A DNA stretch of 64,000 nt from Ampelomyces quisqualis (taxonomy: Eukaryota > Ascomycota > Dothideomycetes > Pleosporales > Phaeosphaeriaceae), in NCBI GenBank assembly GCA_018398575.1, contig JAGTXZ010000010.1, positions 1,240,001 through 1,304,000 of the forward strand, given 5' to 3'. Both the position numbers and the translations under genes were made by a program. Shown here piece by piece: positions 24,042-35,860 of the stretch; the stretch's first letter is position 1; each line of letters begins with the position of its first letter. The notes below the pieces were generated by a model. That model saw only the letters and a list, made by a program, of their open reading frames with translations, did not search any database and was not told the DNA's origin.

Positions 24042-25908
24042 TTACAATTTCTCTGCGGCAAGGACAGCGCCTTCGGCGCTGAACTCGACCTTCCTTACGG
24101 CGAGGGACTCCTTTACTGGGTTCTTCGCTTCGAAAATGAGATCCAGTTCTTCCAGAGTCCGCTTCTTCGTTTCAGGGAGCAAGAAGTAGAAAACAACAAA
24201 TTGAACTGCATCCCAAACCGTGAAGACGATGTACGTCTTCCAGCCGATCTTCTCCAGCGAGATTGGCCAAGCAAACTGATTGAGAAGATTGCCAGCATTG
24301 ACTGCCAAAGCGGAGAAGGCCATACCCTTAGCACGCATCTCGAAGGATAGTACTTCGACAGGGTACAGAGCTTGCAGGGGAGTGATACCGACGGAGTAGA
24401 CAGCCCCGAATAGGAAGATCATAGCGACCGTAGCCTTAGCGGCTGTGTCATTTGTTCCATCGCTCTGTCAGTTTGTCAGTCGTGCTTCCCTGAATGGTCA
24501 TGCTTCACTTACAGCAGCAAATTGTGACGAAGCGATCGTCATACCGACCCACATGACTGTACAGCCAGCCATCGAGAAAAGAAACATGGGACGACGTCCA
24601 ATCTGTGCTTTGGTCAGCTATCTGAGGGTCGGTTACAGTTTTGAGACGGAGGATACCTTCTCAACAAATGCAGCGCCGATCAGAGCGAATGCGAATTGAA
24701 AGCAAGCGTAGGCCAAGTTGATGTTCGCCTGTTCAACGTCCTGGGTGTAACCGGATGTCTTCAAGACTGCGGGCAAGAAGTACGTGAGGACTCCGTTACC
24801 AGCCCATTGTGAAAATATGGAAAAGACCACGTTGCAGGCGATCCTGTATCTGCTGGCTCGTGTTTTAAATAGCGCGCTATAGTCCCACCAACGCTTATCG
24901 CTGCCATCGAGTTCTAAGAATTCTTCGTATTCGGAAAGCTGGAGCTTGACCCATGGGGACTCTGGGTTTCCATATCCATGCCACTTGATCAAAGTTTGCT
25001 TCGCTTGTGTTTGTTTCCCGTGAACGTATAGCCATCGTGGGGATTCGGGACCGAACCAGACGAAGAGGAGAACTAGCGAAGGAAAGACGAGCTGCAGCCA
25101 GATTGGGAGAACCCATGAGGCATTTCCAGTCATGTTCAGTGCTCCTCGTACAGCACCACCAGCGAGAATGGAGCCAACAAACCAGAACGTGTTACCTGCA
25201 TCAAGTTAGTCACCGAGGGTTATATTGACGGGCCGGTGATACTCACAATAGGCAGTAATAACGGATCGGAACGCAGGATGCGCTGTCTCAACAACGTAGA
25301 TAGGGCCCGCAGCGGAGATGATGGTGACACCGAATCCCAACACAAATCGACCTCCTTTGAGCTGATCGTTGCTGCCGTTTTGAGATGTCAGCCCGTTGAT
25401 GATAGTGCCGACAACAATCAGCAACGCTCCAGCGACCATGCCCAGGCGGCGACCGAGTCCATCGATGCATGGTCCAGCGAATGGTAGAGCGACTACTGCG
25501 CCAATTTGGTACATAGCAGACGTCAATGCAGCCCATACGCCCTCGGATTTCCCATCAAAGAATGCGAGGAAAGTCTTATTGGCTGTGCAAACGATCAGTA
25601 CTCCTTCAACCCTGAGTAGTGTCCGGGCTGTGCTTACCCGTGAGCCCACCAAATAAACTGCCATCGAAGCCATTGACCGTCTGACAGAAAAATCCCAGAA
25701 GCAGACAACCGCAGAGAGCAATCGTTCTGGGGTCAAGTTTGCGCACTGGTTCGAGCTTGAGAGCCTCATGAAAGGCTGCGCTGCCCTTCACTTGCTGGAC
25801 TTCCACGACTTCTGCTTTCTATTCACTGTCAGTCGCACGTAATGTACGGATGCAGTGGATGCTAACCTTGTCCTCGAACGTGTCCATATTGTCTTTGCTG
25901 AACGACAT
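24042..25908 (-). CDS. MFS sugar transporter (hexose/lactose-permease-like)
   Basis: Six exons on the minus strand: 25867-25908, 25638-25818, 25247-25582, 24657-25195, 24513-24602 and 24042-24464. Introns are 48-55 bp and all keep frame, giving 536 aa. The first exon encodes MSFSKDNMDTFEDK. Sugar-porter signatures are present: NGFDGSLFGGL in TM1, a D-GRR loop (DGLGRRLGM) between TM2 and TM3, PESPRWL after TM6, IGRRPMF between TM8 and TM9, and PETKKRTLEELD after TM12. About 12 hydrophobic segments are visible. By family the protein imports a mono- or disaccharide by proton symport at the plasma membrane; the substrate cannot be told. The CDS is intact. It is the last gene before the large RIP-mutated block, about 500 bp from the TA-rich boundary. 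Confidence 0.9.
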
Positions 25909-26404
25909 TGCTATATCCTTTGCGGTGGATGCCTGCTGTCTAGGTGTGCGCGGTTCCTGCTTCGAGGACCTGCTCTATTTCACAAAACATCCTGAGCACA
26001 CCAATATATATATAATGCTTGCGCTTAGTATGCACAGGCACCCCGGGCCGGGGGGTTCGACGAAGCAGCAGAGCATGCTGACATTTGATCCTGGTATACC
26101 GCTCTAGCGAAGTCTGGTGGGCGAATGAATGCGTGATCATCAGCCTAAGCTTTGTGTCCTTGTCAAGCATTGGCACGCAGATGTTCATCTTCTAGAACAA
26201 TATCCCCGTCATGTCCTTCGTTGGACGCGGAGGCGTCGGTCCGCGACAAGATGAATTTCCTGAATTTTCTGGTGGTGGCATGGCATTGGTTCCAGTCCCC
26301 GCATCTCGGGTCTGCAGGCCCTGTTACCCTGGCAGGCTGGGAATCATGCAGCCACGTCTTACCGTGCCCGTGCCCGTGCACGTAGCGATCGCGTTGGCTG
26401 GCGA
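25909..26404. other. Boundary region between sugar transporter promoter and AT-rich block
   Basis: About 500 bp of ordinary composition that presumably holds the transporter promoter. A short TATATATATA run lies near 26003-26013. No gene is seen. The right end contains the left arm of a long-distance inverted repeat (26360-26392). Confidence 0.5.
26360..26392. repeat. Left arm of inverted repeat flanking the AT-rich block
   Basis: The reverse complement of 26360-26392 aligns with 41101-41127 with two transitions and one extra 6-bp unit (a repeated CACGGG). Both arms end outward in TA. They lie just outside the retrotransposon block and may be terminal inverted repeats of a Tc1/mariner-like or MITE element. 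Confidence 0.5.
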
Positions 26405-26970
26405 CCGCGATTTAACTAATAAATTTGGATGTTTAGAGAATTAATAACTTCTTAACTACAAAGGTTTTTAAAAAGACTCTAATACTAAAGGTATAGAAGT
26501 ATAACAAATGTAGCAGTCTATGAAACTAGATTTCTTTATTTTATCAATATAAAATTAAAATTTCTAGCTACTAACAAAAGTATGTAGTAAAAATTACTTT
26601 AAATCGTCTTATATTTTAGTATATAACAAGATAGTATATGTAGAGTAAATTTAATTTATAGATATTATTTCTATCTACTCTAGTTAACAAGTAATTTAAT
26701 ATAACAATATCTTAGAATTTACTAAACTTTTCTCTAGAAAAAAAATTAAAACTTTTAAGTATTTAGAATAGAACCTAACTTTCTATAATAAAGTTAAGAT
26801 ATATCTTTTACTATTATTTAAGTAGACTATAATTTAGTTTACTAGGAAATACTAAGAACAAAAGTATATTAAATAAAACTACCTTTAAGAATTTATTAAG
26901 TATAAGCTATTAGATATTTTATATTACTAGTATAGCTAAATTCTCTTATTAGTTCTAGAGCTTTAAGCTT
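26405..26970. repeat. RIP-mutated relic outside the left LTR
   Basis: Extremely TA-rich DNA with no open frame, lying between normal-composition DNA and the left LTR of the outer retrotransposon. It has no counterpart on the right side, where composition is normal immediately after the LTR. It is therefore either part of an older element into which the retrotransposon inserted, or RIP that spread outward. It is not visibly similar to the block at 17.9-18.3 kb. Confidence 0.55.
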
Positions 26971-26975
26971 TTAAA

Positions 26976-27275
26976 TGTAACAAGCACATGCAAACATATG
27001 TTACATCTAATACCTTATAAAGGCTTAGTAACAGATTAGGTAGAGGGCTAGCAGATTAGAACTAATAGCGCTCTAACAGCACTTTAACTTAGCTTCTACG
27101 CCTACTATAAATATAAGCCTATAGTATTAGATAGAGGATAAGTTTCTCTTGTTCTTTTGTACAAAACCTATAGGTATATAGCTAATTTAGAATCTCTAAT
27201 ACAATATACACTTCTATATACCTCTAATACGTATCTAATTTAATTCTAATAGCTATACCTACCTGCGTTGTTATA
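26976..27275 (+). repeat. LTR A (5' LTR of outer element)
   Basis: About 300 bp, starting TGTAACAAG and ending GTTGTTATA (the other copies end GTTGTTACA). It contains TATAAATA at 27106-27113. It is more heavily C-to-T mutated than LTR D. Confidence 0.88.
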
Positions 27276-27277
27276 TT

Positions 27278-27290
27278 ACAAGAGAAACTT
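27278..27290 (+). other. Probable self-priming primer-binding site of outer element
   Basis: ACAAGAGAAACTT begins two bases after LTR A. It is exactly complementary to AAGTTTCTCTTGT inside the LTR, about 30 bp downstream of its TATA box. This matches the Tf1-type arrangement in which the RNA 5' end folds back as the primer. The inner element has the same arrangement (40102-40114, minus strand). Confidence 0.6.
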
Positions 27291-28643
27291 TGTCTTACTA
27301 GTAATAGTATTTAGATAATATTGCAATTTACTTTTAAAAAGATTATATTAAAACGCATAGAACACTATCTAAATTAGATTTGTTTGTAACCTTAAATCTA
27401 TTAAACATAGTTAGGATCTCCTAGATCTCTTAACAGCTAAAGCCTTTAGGTTTAGATTTTTCTATTAACATATAGTTAGAATTACTTTAGCAAAAGTTAC
27501 ATTTAGCGCTATAATAGAAACTTAGAGACTATTAATAACTTAGGAGTATTAGAGGCAACGCTAATAACTCCCCCTAAAGAACTAACTCTAGGAGCCTTCC
27601 TTTAAGATAACTCTGTATTAACTGTAATAACCTAGTAATAGAGTGCTAAAGTAAAAAAGATAGACACTAAAGAACTTCTTTAGCCTAGAGCTAGACCTAT
27701 ACTTTTACTTAATCTTACCTTTACCTAAATAGAAGTTAATTAATTATAACAAGAACTAAGACAAGCGTTAGCAAAGATTAATTCTCTTAAGAAAGGACTA
27801 ACTTAGTTAATAGAACTAGATAAGCCTCTGCCTACTACTAAAACCTTTTAGAACTTCTTTGTACTTTACTGTTTATCTAACAGCTCTACATCTAAGTACT
27901 TATATTGCTATAAAAGCTCTTACTAACTTTAATAATCTAAGAAAACGCCTAATATAGACAATCTTAGTAATAGAAAAGATTTTACCTTTTGCTAATAGTA
28001 GGCCTCTATCTAGGATTAACTTAAAATTAACTTAGATTACTATTAGACTAAAAGATAATGTATAGCCTTAGTATAGGGCTACACTATAGAATTAGCTAAG
28101 AGCTATCTTAAGCTATAATATTTATTAGATACTAATTAAAAGTAGTTTTAGAACGCTAAGTAGATAATTAAGCTACTTAAGTCTTACTTTATTACAAGTA
28201 ATAAGGTAGCTAAAAGCTATGCAGCGTTTGATTAATTATAGATAATAAAGAAAAAAACATTTTTTTTGTTTAAAGCTAGGTTTTTAAGTTCTGCAGTTAA
28301 GAAACAAGTACTTTCTTTAGAGTAGTTTTACTACTTGTAGACAAAAATTACGCTAGGACTATAAGCCCCTAACCTAGGATTTAGGCACTAATAGAAGAAC
28401 TTATTTAATTAGATAGTAGAATACCTTACTGCTTATAATATAGAGTAGAAGAATAATCCTAACACATTTATATTACTAGCTGCTACTAAATTGCTAATTA
28501 GGCAGGTCTTATAAACTAATTTAGAGCTAAATTAGACTACTACCTTTAGCGCCCTAACACATTCTACGCTAGCCTATTAATTAACAATAGTATATCTTCT
28601 TACTAAGACTTCTAAACCTAATTAATAGAAGACTTCTAGTAGT

Positions 28644-28685
28644 TATTATAATTGTAGTAAACTAAGATACTACGCTAGTAATTGC
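28644..28685 (+). pseudogene. Gag zinc-knuckle remnant, outer element
   Basis: A CX2CX4HX4C nucleocapsid motif is recognisable, with the first Cys and the His changed to Tyr by G-to-A and C-to-T transitions. Comparison with the inner copy (minus strand, 38719-38760) supports the reading. Confidence 0.6.
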
Positions 28686-30059
28686 ATAAAGCCTTATGTA
28701 TGTTAAATAAAAGCTATAGAAGTAGATAAGTTTAAAGATACTTAAGAGTAACTTAATTAAGAAGTATATTATATAGGAAATAGAAGCGCCTAAAAAGATA
28801 CTTCTCTCTAGGCCTAAGCTGTTACAACTTATTTTACCTTAACCTTTCTTATTTGTTTTGCAGTCTCTATTTCCTTATACCTACACTTCTCTATAACTAA
28901 GGTATTAGTTTACGCCTTAATACTCTTGTTAACACTAGTGCTTAAAGGTTTTTATTTTTAAATTTATAAATTGCTTTATCTATTTTTAAAGCTTTATATT
29001 AACCTATTTAGAAGCTTTCTTTCTAGGTTTAGGTGCGCAGCTTTAAGAATTAGATTACTTCTACAGTTACTTAATATATTTAACTACACTTAAATATTAA
29101 TAGCTAAAAGATTTTAAACTGTCTTTTTTTTATCTTTAATCTTAGGTCTTAGGATTGTATACTTAGCCTCTAATAGTTAAGGCAATTTAAGATTTAATTA
29201 GACACAGATAAGTTATAGTTTATTTAGCTATCTAAGTACTCCTATTTATATAATCCTTTACTTTCTATTTCTACTATTCTATATTAAGCTATAGTGCTAG
29301 CTACTACTTATCTTAATGTGTAACAACGCAACGCTCTATAGGAGAAAGAAGACTATTATATCTAAAACAGTCTTTACTATTGTTCTTTCTCTTCTATTTA
29401 TTGTATTAAGGGATGCTTAAAGCTCCTCTTAGCCTAAAAATCTTAAAGATTCTTTGCTCCCTAACTAAGCAAAACAGTTTAGAGTCTAAATCCTCTCTAA
29501 CTACCTGCATAGCTCTTATTTCTGCTAATACATTCTACTTTATTATAAAGAAGCTATAAAACAAGTTTTTTACAACAAGTCTTTATAAAATTAATAGGAT
29601 CCTTGCCTCTAAGGACAACGCAGCTAATTAATGCTAACTAGATAAGTAATTACCTGCTTGTTACTTCTAGTATTAAGATATATTTAGTAAGTTAGTAGTA
29701 AATTAATTGCTTTCTTATTGTCTATACAATTCTAAAATTGTCTTTAAAAAACTATTACTAAATGCGTTTAGTCTCTTGTACAAGCAAAATTAAGAGAAGC
29801 TTAAAGCTACTAAGGCCTATGTCTAAAAATACCTTTAGAAGAGTTTTATTAAGGCTAGCTAAAGTTTTTTTACTTTACTTATCCTTTGTGTACGCAAACT
29901 AAATAGAGATATATGTATTTATGTAGACTACTAGAAGATTAACGCCTTTACGCGTAAGAACGTCTATCTAATCTCTTGCATTAATAAGCTGCTATTACGT
30001 CCCTCTAAAGCTAAGATCTTTACTAAGTTTAATATTAGGGCTGCTTTTAACAAAATTTG

Positions 30060-30260
30060 TATAGATTTTAATTCTAAAGAGTATACTACTTTCTAGACCT
30101 GTTATAGTACTTATAAGTGTAAAGTGCTCCCTTTTAGCTTATATAATAGACTAGCTACATATTAGCGCTATATAAACAATATACTAATTAATTATCTTAA
30201 TAATTTCTATATTACGTATCTTAATAACATTCTAATCTACTCTAAGAATATAAACTTACA
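30060..30260 (+). pseudogene. Reverse transcriptase remnant, outer element
   Basis: Reads like Ty3/gypsy RT: a YKCKVLPF block, a YINNILINYL segment and then TYLNNILIYS (catalytic box at 30217-30234). The expected Asp-Asp pair is Asn-Asn and stops interrupt the frame. Dead. Confidence 0.8.
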
Positions 30261-31559
30261 TTAGGAATACGTCTAAAAGGTCTTAGAGCGCCTATATACT
30301 ATAGAACTCTAAGTAGATATTTAGAAAAGTAAATTCTATATAACTTGCATAAAGTATTTAGGTTACATTTTAACAAACTAAGGCACTAAAGTTAACTCTA
30401 ACAAGGTAGAAGTACTCTAAAACTAGGCTAAACCTACTATAATTACTAGCGTTAAGTTATTTTTTAGTTTTGCTAGTTTTTATTAACAATTTATTAAAGA
30501 TTTCTCTTATGTAGCTAAACTAATTATAAAGCTTTAAAGTCTCTCTACACTATTTAAATAGACTATAGACTACTAATAGGCTTTTAATTAGATTAAAGCC
30601 TTACTTTTAGCAATTCTTACGCTATTGCATTTTTATTCTAAGTATAATATAAAGTTAGAAACTAACGCGTCTAATAGAGTAATAGTAGAAGTACTCTCTT
30701 AGAAGCACTCTAATAATAAGTAGTACTCTATAGCGTTCTATAGTTATACTCTATCTAAAGCTAAACTTAATTAAAAAATATACAATAAAGAACTTTTTAC
30801 TATCCTAAAAGTGTTTAAGAAGTAGAGAGCTAAACTTACCTCTATACAAAGCTAAATCTAAGTGTATTTAGATTACTGCTTCTTAGAATACTTTATAACT
30901 ACTAAAGTTCTTAATACACGTTAAGTATAATAGGTAGAGATTATTACCTCTTTTAATTTCTATATTAAGTACACGCCTAGTAAGCTTAATAAGTAAGCTA
31001 ATATCTTAAGCTAAAGGAAATAGAACATTAGCAAGGTTAAGGCTGCTTAACAAGACAATAGATTTTGTGTACTTCTAGAACCTAAACGCCTAAACCTCTA
31101 GGTTAACTCTAAACTAGCTTAGAACTACGTTTATAATTAGCTAAAGATTAATATATTAGCTATTTTAGTTTACTCTATTAGTGCCTCTTTAAATATTAAC
31201 TTTCTAGAACTAATTAAAGCCTTACTAGCAGAGAATTACTACTTCTTTAAGGAAGAACGCCTTATACTACTATAGCTATATTATGTCTAAAAAGAATTAC
31301 TACTTTATTACTTACACCTTTGTGTACCTAAAGATTTCCTCTTGTGTACTTAACTAATTAGAGAGGCTTATAATTAAGTATTTACTACTTACCTAAGCGC
31401 TATAAAGATATATTAGCTTCTAGCTTAGTAATATTACTAGAAAAGCATAGAGGCTATATATAAACGCTATGTACAAAACTACGTATTCTGTTAAAGATCC
31501 TATCTAAGACAGCTCTAACTCTAAGAGTTTCTCTATCTATTACTAATTCCTAATAGGCC

Positions 31560-31990
31560 TATATAGTATTTGTGTATAGATTTTAAAATATTCTTAACAG
31601 ATTATTATAGCTATAATTAAATTATAGTTATTATTAACTGTCTATCTAAGTAAGCTGTTTCTATTTCTTGCTACAAAATAATTAACGCTTAAGAAATAGC
31701 TTACTTGTTTATTTAATAGGTATACTAATTTAGCTATACGTCTAAGAGTATAGTGTCTAACTGCAGACTCTAGTTTGTGTTCTAATTCTAGTCTAAGTTC
31801 TATAAGATCTTAGGCGTGCAACTTAAGCTTTCTACAGCCTACTATAAACAAACTAATAAACAAACTAAGATTATAAACAAGTATATTAATTAATAGTTAA
31901 GGCTCTTTATATCTTATTACTAGAATAACTAGAGTAACCTCTTACTAATAATTAATTAAGCCTAAGCTACGCTACTGTACTCTGTAATTA
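31560..31990 (+). pseudogene. Integrase core remnant, outer element
   Basis: Segments INRLSK, LSTAYYKQTNKQTK and an aromatic-rich Gln/Asn stretch match the order of the Ty3/gypsy integrase core. In-frame stops replace Gln codons. Not functional. Confidence 0.75.
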
Positions 31991-32449
31991 GTATAGTGCT
32001 GTACTAGCTCTTGTTTAGATCTAAACTATAATAGAGCTAATATTAAGTATTACTTCTTTTAAAATACAAAGATATAAACATTAAAAATGCCTTAAGCTTA
32101 GCTACTTGTATGTATAAAGCCTAGCGCACAGCTAAAGATAATATAGAAAAGGCGTAGTAACAGATAGCTGCTAAAGTAAATAAATATTATTAACCTATTA
32201 ATTAGGTAGTAGGTAATAAGGTTTACCTTTTAACTTAAAACCTATTTGTTACTTGCTTAAGTTGCAAACTTACTAAATTATAGAAAGGCCTCTTTAAAGT
32301 CTTAAAACAAGTTAGCTATTTATTCTAACTAAAGCTACCTAAAGGTTCTAAGATCTATAATATGTTTACTCTAAACATTCTTTGTAAAGACTCTAATAAC
32401 CCTTTGCTTAGTTAGCTAAGCCTAAACTTATCTAGTATCTTAATTTAAG

Positions 32450-32610
32450 GCGTAAAGAAATAGAAAGTTAAAGAGGTCTTAGCTAGTAAGCTGTACTACT
32501 CTGTCCTAAAGTATTATGTAAAATAGGTAAGCTATAATCTTAACTCTACCTAGTATAATGCCTTAAACTTTATAGGCGCTTTATATATATTGTAAGCGTT
32601 CTATAAATAC
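32450..32610 (+). pseudogene. Chromodomain remnant at the C-terminus of pol, outer element
   Basis: KVKEVLASKLYYSVLKYYVK, a stop at an expected Trp codon, VSYNLNST and another stop follow the chromodomain pattern V-EVL--K...L-Y-VKW-GY-...TW. The Trp codons have become stops by G-to-A. Chromodomains target such integrases to chromatin. Confidence 0.75.
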
Positions 32611-32919
32611 TATCTAAAACAGCTAAGACTTCTATAAGCGTTAGCTAAGTAGATTATAGCATAGAAAAAAGAAGTTAAAGATTTTATATTACTTTAAGAT
32701 AACTATATTAAAGAAATTAAACTTAATATTACAACTACTATACTAGTAAGTAACAACTATTAATAATAAGAGTCTTACTCTTCTATTAGATCTAACAATA
32801 GACTGTAGCTACTCTTAGTAGAATACTCTTAACTGTCTAACTCTCTAAGTACAGACACTAATATACTACCTAGTTTTCTTTTATTTTAGATCTGCACACA
32901 AGAGCTACCTAACCTTACT

Positions 32920-33440
32920 ACTGCCTTCTCTACCTCTTGCTCTGCCCTAGCTGCTATAAGAGCATCTACTAACTCTACTACTACTCTAACTAGCCTAGAT
33001 ATAAACTGCCTAAAGGTCTTTACCTTCTTAGCTATTGTCTTAACCTCCTTAGCTAACTTCTCTTTCTAGTAGTAAGCGCTAACTAGTAAGTTAGTAGTAT
33101 TTAAGTTAGCTACTTATGTAAAGCTAATCTGTATAGTAGTAGCTAACTAAAACGCAGCTAACTATATATTAGCCTTTTCTTTTGCTACTACCTTATCTTC
33201 TTTATTACTACTTAAGGCAGTAAATATACAATTAAGGGCCTCTAAGAGACTATTATACTTCTAGCCTATATATTAGAGAACTAGCTAACACTTCTTATTT
33301 AAAAGTGTGCAATAGGTACACTTCTTAGACACATCTAAATAGAATCTAAACTTAATATTAAAATAGCTATAAGCAAAAGCTCTTGCAGCCTACAAGTAAA
33401 CAACCTAATAGGCTAAGAGATAAGCTTTAGAAGAGATAGA
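32920..33440 (-). pseudogene. Antisense Cys-rich/coiled-coil reading frame, outer element
   Basis: On the strand opposite gag-pol, between chromodomain and 3' LTR, lies a RIP-damaged frame equivalent to the one at 33960-34530. It contains YSYFNIKFRFYLDVSKKCTY and a following C-x2-C-x6-C pattern. Stops are TAG/TAA at positions where the sister copy or context suggests CAG/CAA. Confidence 0.5.
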
Positions 33441-33443
33441 AAT
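33439..33443. repeat. Target-site duplication GAAAT, left copy (inner element)
   Basis: GAAAT directly abuts the TG of LTR B and is repeated exactly at 40416-40420 after LTR C. Confidence 0.85.
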
Positions 33444-33742
33444 TGTAACAACGCAGGTAGGTACAGCTATTAGAATCAAATTAGATACGTATTAGAGGCA
33501 TATAGGAGTGCGTGTTGTATTAGAGATTCTAGATTAGCTATACACCTATAGGTCTTGTATAAAAGGACAAGAGAAACTTGTCCTCTATCTATGCTATAGG
33601 CTTATATTTATAGTAGGCGTAGTAGCTAAGTTAGAGCGTTATTAGAGCGCTTTTAGTCCTAATCTGCTAGCTTTCTATATAATTTATTACTAAGCCTTTA
33701 TAAGGTATTAGATGTAATATATGTTTGCATATACTTGTTACA
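33444..33742 (-). repeat. LTR B (3' LTR of inner element)
   Basis: 299 bp in inverse orientation, TGTAACAACG...TTGTTACA on +. It differs from LTR C by transitions in every stretch I compared. Confidence 0.88.
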
Positions 33743-33745
33743 TTA

Positions 33746-33756
33746 CCTTTCTTCTT
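33746..33756 (-). other. Polypurine tract of inner element
   Basis: On the minus strand AAGAAGAAAGG lies a few bases before the 3' LTR. The outer element has AAGAAGAGAGG at 40741-40751 before LTR D. This is the expected position for plus-strand priming. Confidence 0.6.
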
Positions 33757-33959
33757 AAAATTAATAGTCTCTATTAATTGGGTCTATATTAGTATTGTTT
33801 TAGATACCTCTTTAAATTGTTATAAACTCTTATTTACCTTAAGTTTCTTTTAGAATAACGTAATATAGCTGTTTGTTGTTGTTTTGATTAGCGCGCTAGC
33901 GCGTTTAACGTTTCTAACTTTACCTTAAGCTTTTTAAGCATATATATAAGGCTAGCCCT

Positions 33960-34530
33960 TCTAGAGCTTATTCTCTAGCCTATTAGGTTATTTACCTGCA
34001 GACTAGAAGAGCTTTTGCCTGCAGCTATTTTAATATTAAGTTTAGATTCTATTTAGACATGTTTAAGAAGTGTGCTTATTGTACACTCTTAAATAAGAAG
34101 TGTTGCCTAGTTTTTCTATATGCAGGCTAAGAGTATAATAGCCTCTTTAAGGCCCTTAACTACAGGTTTACTGCCTTAGGTAGAGACAAGTCTAACAAGG
34201 TAGTGTTAGAGCAAGAGGCTACTGTTAAGAAGGTAGTATTTTAGTTAGCTACTGTTGTGTAAGTAGGCACTGTACAGGTAGCTAATATAAATAACGCTAA
34301 CTTATTAGTTAGCGCTTATTACTAGAGGGAGGAGCTAGCTAGAGAGGTTAGGGTAATAGCTAAGAAGGTTAGGTTGCTTAGAAGGAGCACAGCTAGGTTA
34401 ACTAGTATAGTTACTTAGCTAGTAAATGTTATAATAGTATTAAAGGCTAATTAGTTAGTAGAGTAGAAGAAGGCGCAAAAGGCAGCGCAGAAGGCTAGTA
34501 CTTGCAGTAAGCAGGGCTAGAATAGAAGAT
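33960..34530 (+). pseudogene. Antisense Cys-rich/coiled-coil reading frame, inner element
   Basis: Opposite in strand to gag-pol. It begins with a hydrophobic YSYFNIKFRFYL-like segment, then KKC-YC-LLNKKCC, then alternating basic and acidic helical sequence (for example REELAREVRVIAKKVRLLRR) that looks like a coiled coil. The internal stops I see are TAG or TAA in CAG/CAA-like positions, as produced by RIP, so the ancestral frame was probably open for more than 150 codons. I infer a fungal retroelement accessory protein of unknown role. Confidence 0.55.
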
Positions 34531-34819
34531 AACTAGGTAGTGCGTTAGTGTCTGCACCTAGAGATTTAGACAATTAAGAACATCTTACTAGTAGTAATAA
34601 CAGTCTACTATTAGATCTAATAAAAGAGTAAGACTCTTATTGTTAATAGCTGTTACTTACTAGTGTAGTAGTTGTAATATTAAGTTCTATTTCTTTAATA
34701 TAATTATCTTACAATACTGTAAGATCTTTAACTCCTTTTTCTTATGCTATAATCTACTTAGCTAACGCTTATAGAAGTCTTAGCTATTTTAGATAGTATT
34801 TATAGAACGCTTACAATAT

Positions 34820-34960
34820 ATGTAGAGCGCCTATAAAGTTTAAAGTATTATACTAGGTAAGGTTAGGATTATAGCTTACCTATTTTACATAATACTTTAG
34901 GATAGAGTAGTATAGCTTACTAGCTAGAATCTCTTTAACTTCTTATTCTTTAACGCCTTA
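34820..34960 (-). pseudogene. Chromodomain remnant, inner element
   Basis: The reverse complement of this stretch matches the chromodomain relic of the outer copy (32450-32610), with its own set of transition mutations. Confidence 0.7.
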
Positions 34961-35429
34961 AATTAAAATACTAGATAGGTTTAGGCTTAGCTAACTAGGT
35001 AAGGGGTTGTTAGAGTTCTTACAGAGGACGTCTAAAGTAAACACGTTATAGATCTTAGAACCTTTAGGTAGCTTTAGTTAAAATAAATAGCTAACTTATT
35101 CTAGAACTTTAAAGAAGCCTTCTTATAATTTAGCAAGTTTGCAACTTAGGCAAGTAACAGATAGGTTTTAGGTTAAGAGGTAAACTTTGTTACTTACTGC
35201 CTAATTAACAAGTTAATAATATTTGTTTATCTTAGTAGCTATTTGTTACTGTGCCTTTTCTATATTATCTTTAGCTGTACGCTAGGCTGTATATATGCAG
35301 GTAGCTAAGCTTAAAGTATTTTTAATATTTATATCTTTGTATTTTAAAGAGGATAGTACTTAATCCTAGCTCTATTATAGTTTAGATTTAAACAGGAGCT
35401 AGTACAGCGCTATACTAATTGCAGAGTAC

Positions 35430-35860
35430 AGCAGCGTAGCTTAGGCTTAATTAATTATTAGTAAGAGGTTACTCTAGTTGTCCTAGTAATAGAATATAAA
35501 AGGCCTTAATTATTAATTAATATACTTGTTTATAATCTTAGTTTGTCTATTAGTTTATTTATAGTAGGCTGTAGAAAGCTTAAGTTGCACACCTAGAATC
35601 TTGCAGAACTTAGACTAGAATTAGAACACAAACTAGAGTCTGCAGTTAGATACTATACTTTTAGGCGTATAACTAAATTAGTATACTTATTAAATAAATA
35701 AGTAAGCTATTCTTTAAGCGTTAATTGTTTTGTAGTAAGAAATAGAAACAGCTTGTTTAGATAGGCAATTAATAACAACTATAATTTAATTATAGCTATA
35801 ATAATTTGTTAGAAATGTCTTAAAATCTATACATAAATACTGTATAGGCCTATTAGAAAT
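35430..35860 (-). pseudogene. Integrase core remnant, inner element
   Basis: Inverse counterpart of the integrase relic at 31560-31990 in the outer copy; same order of segments, with stops. Confidence 0.7.
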
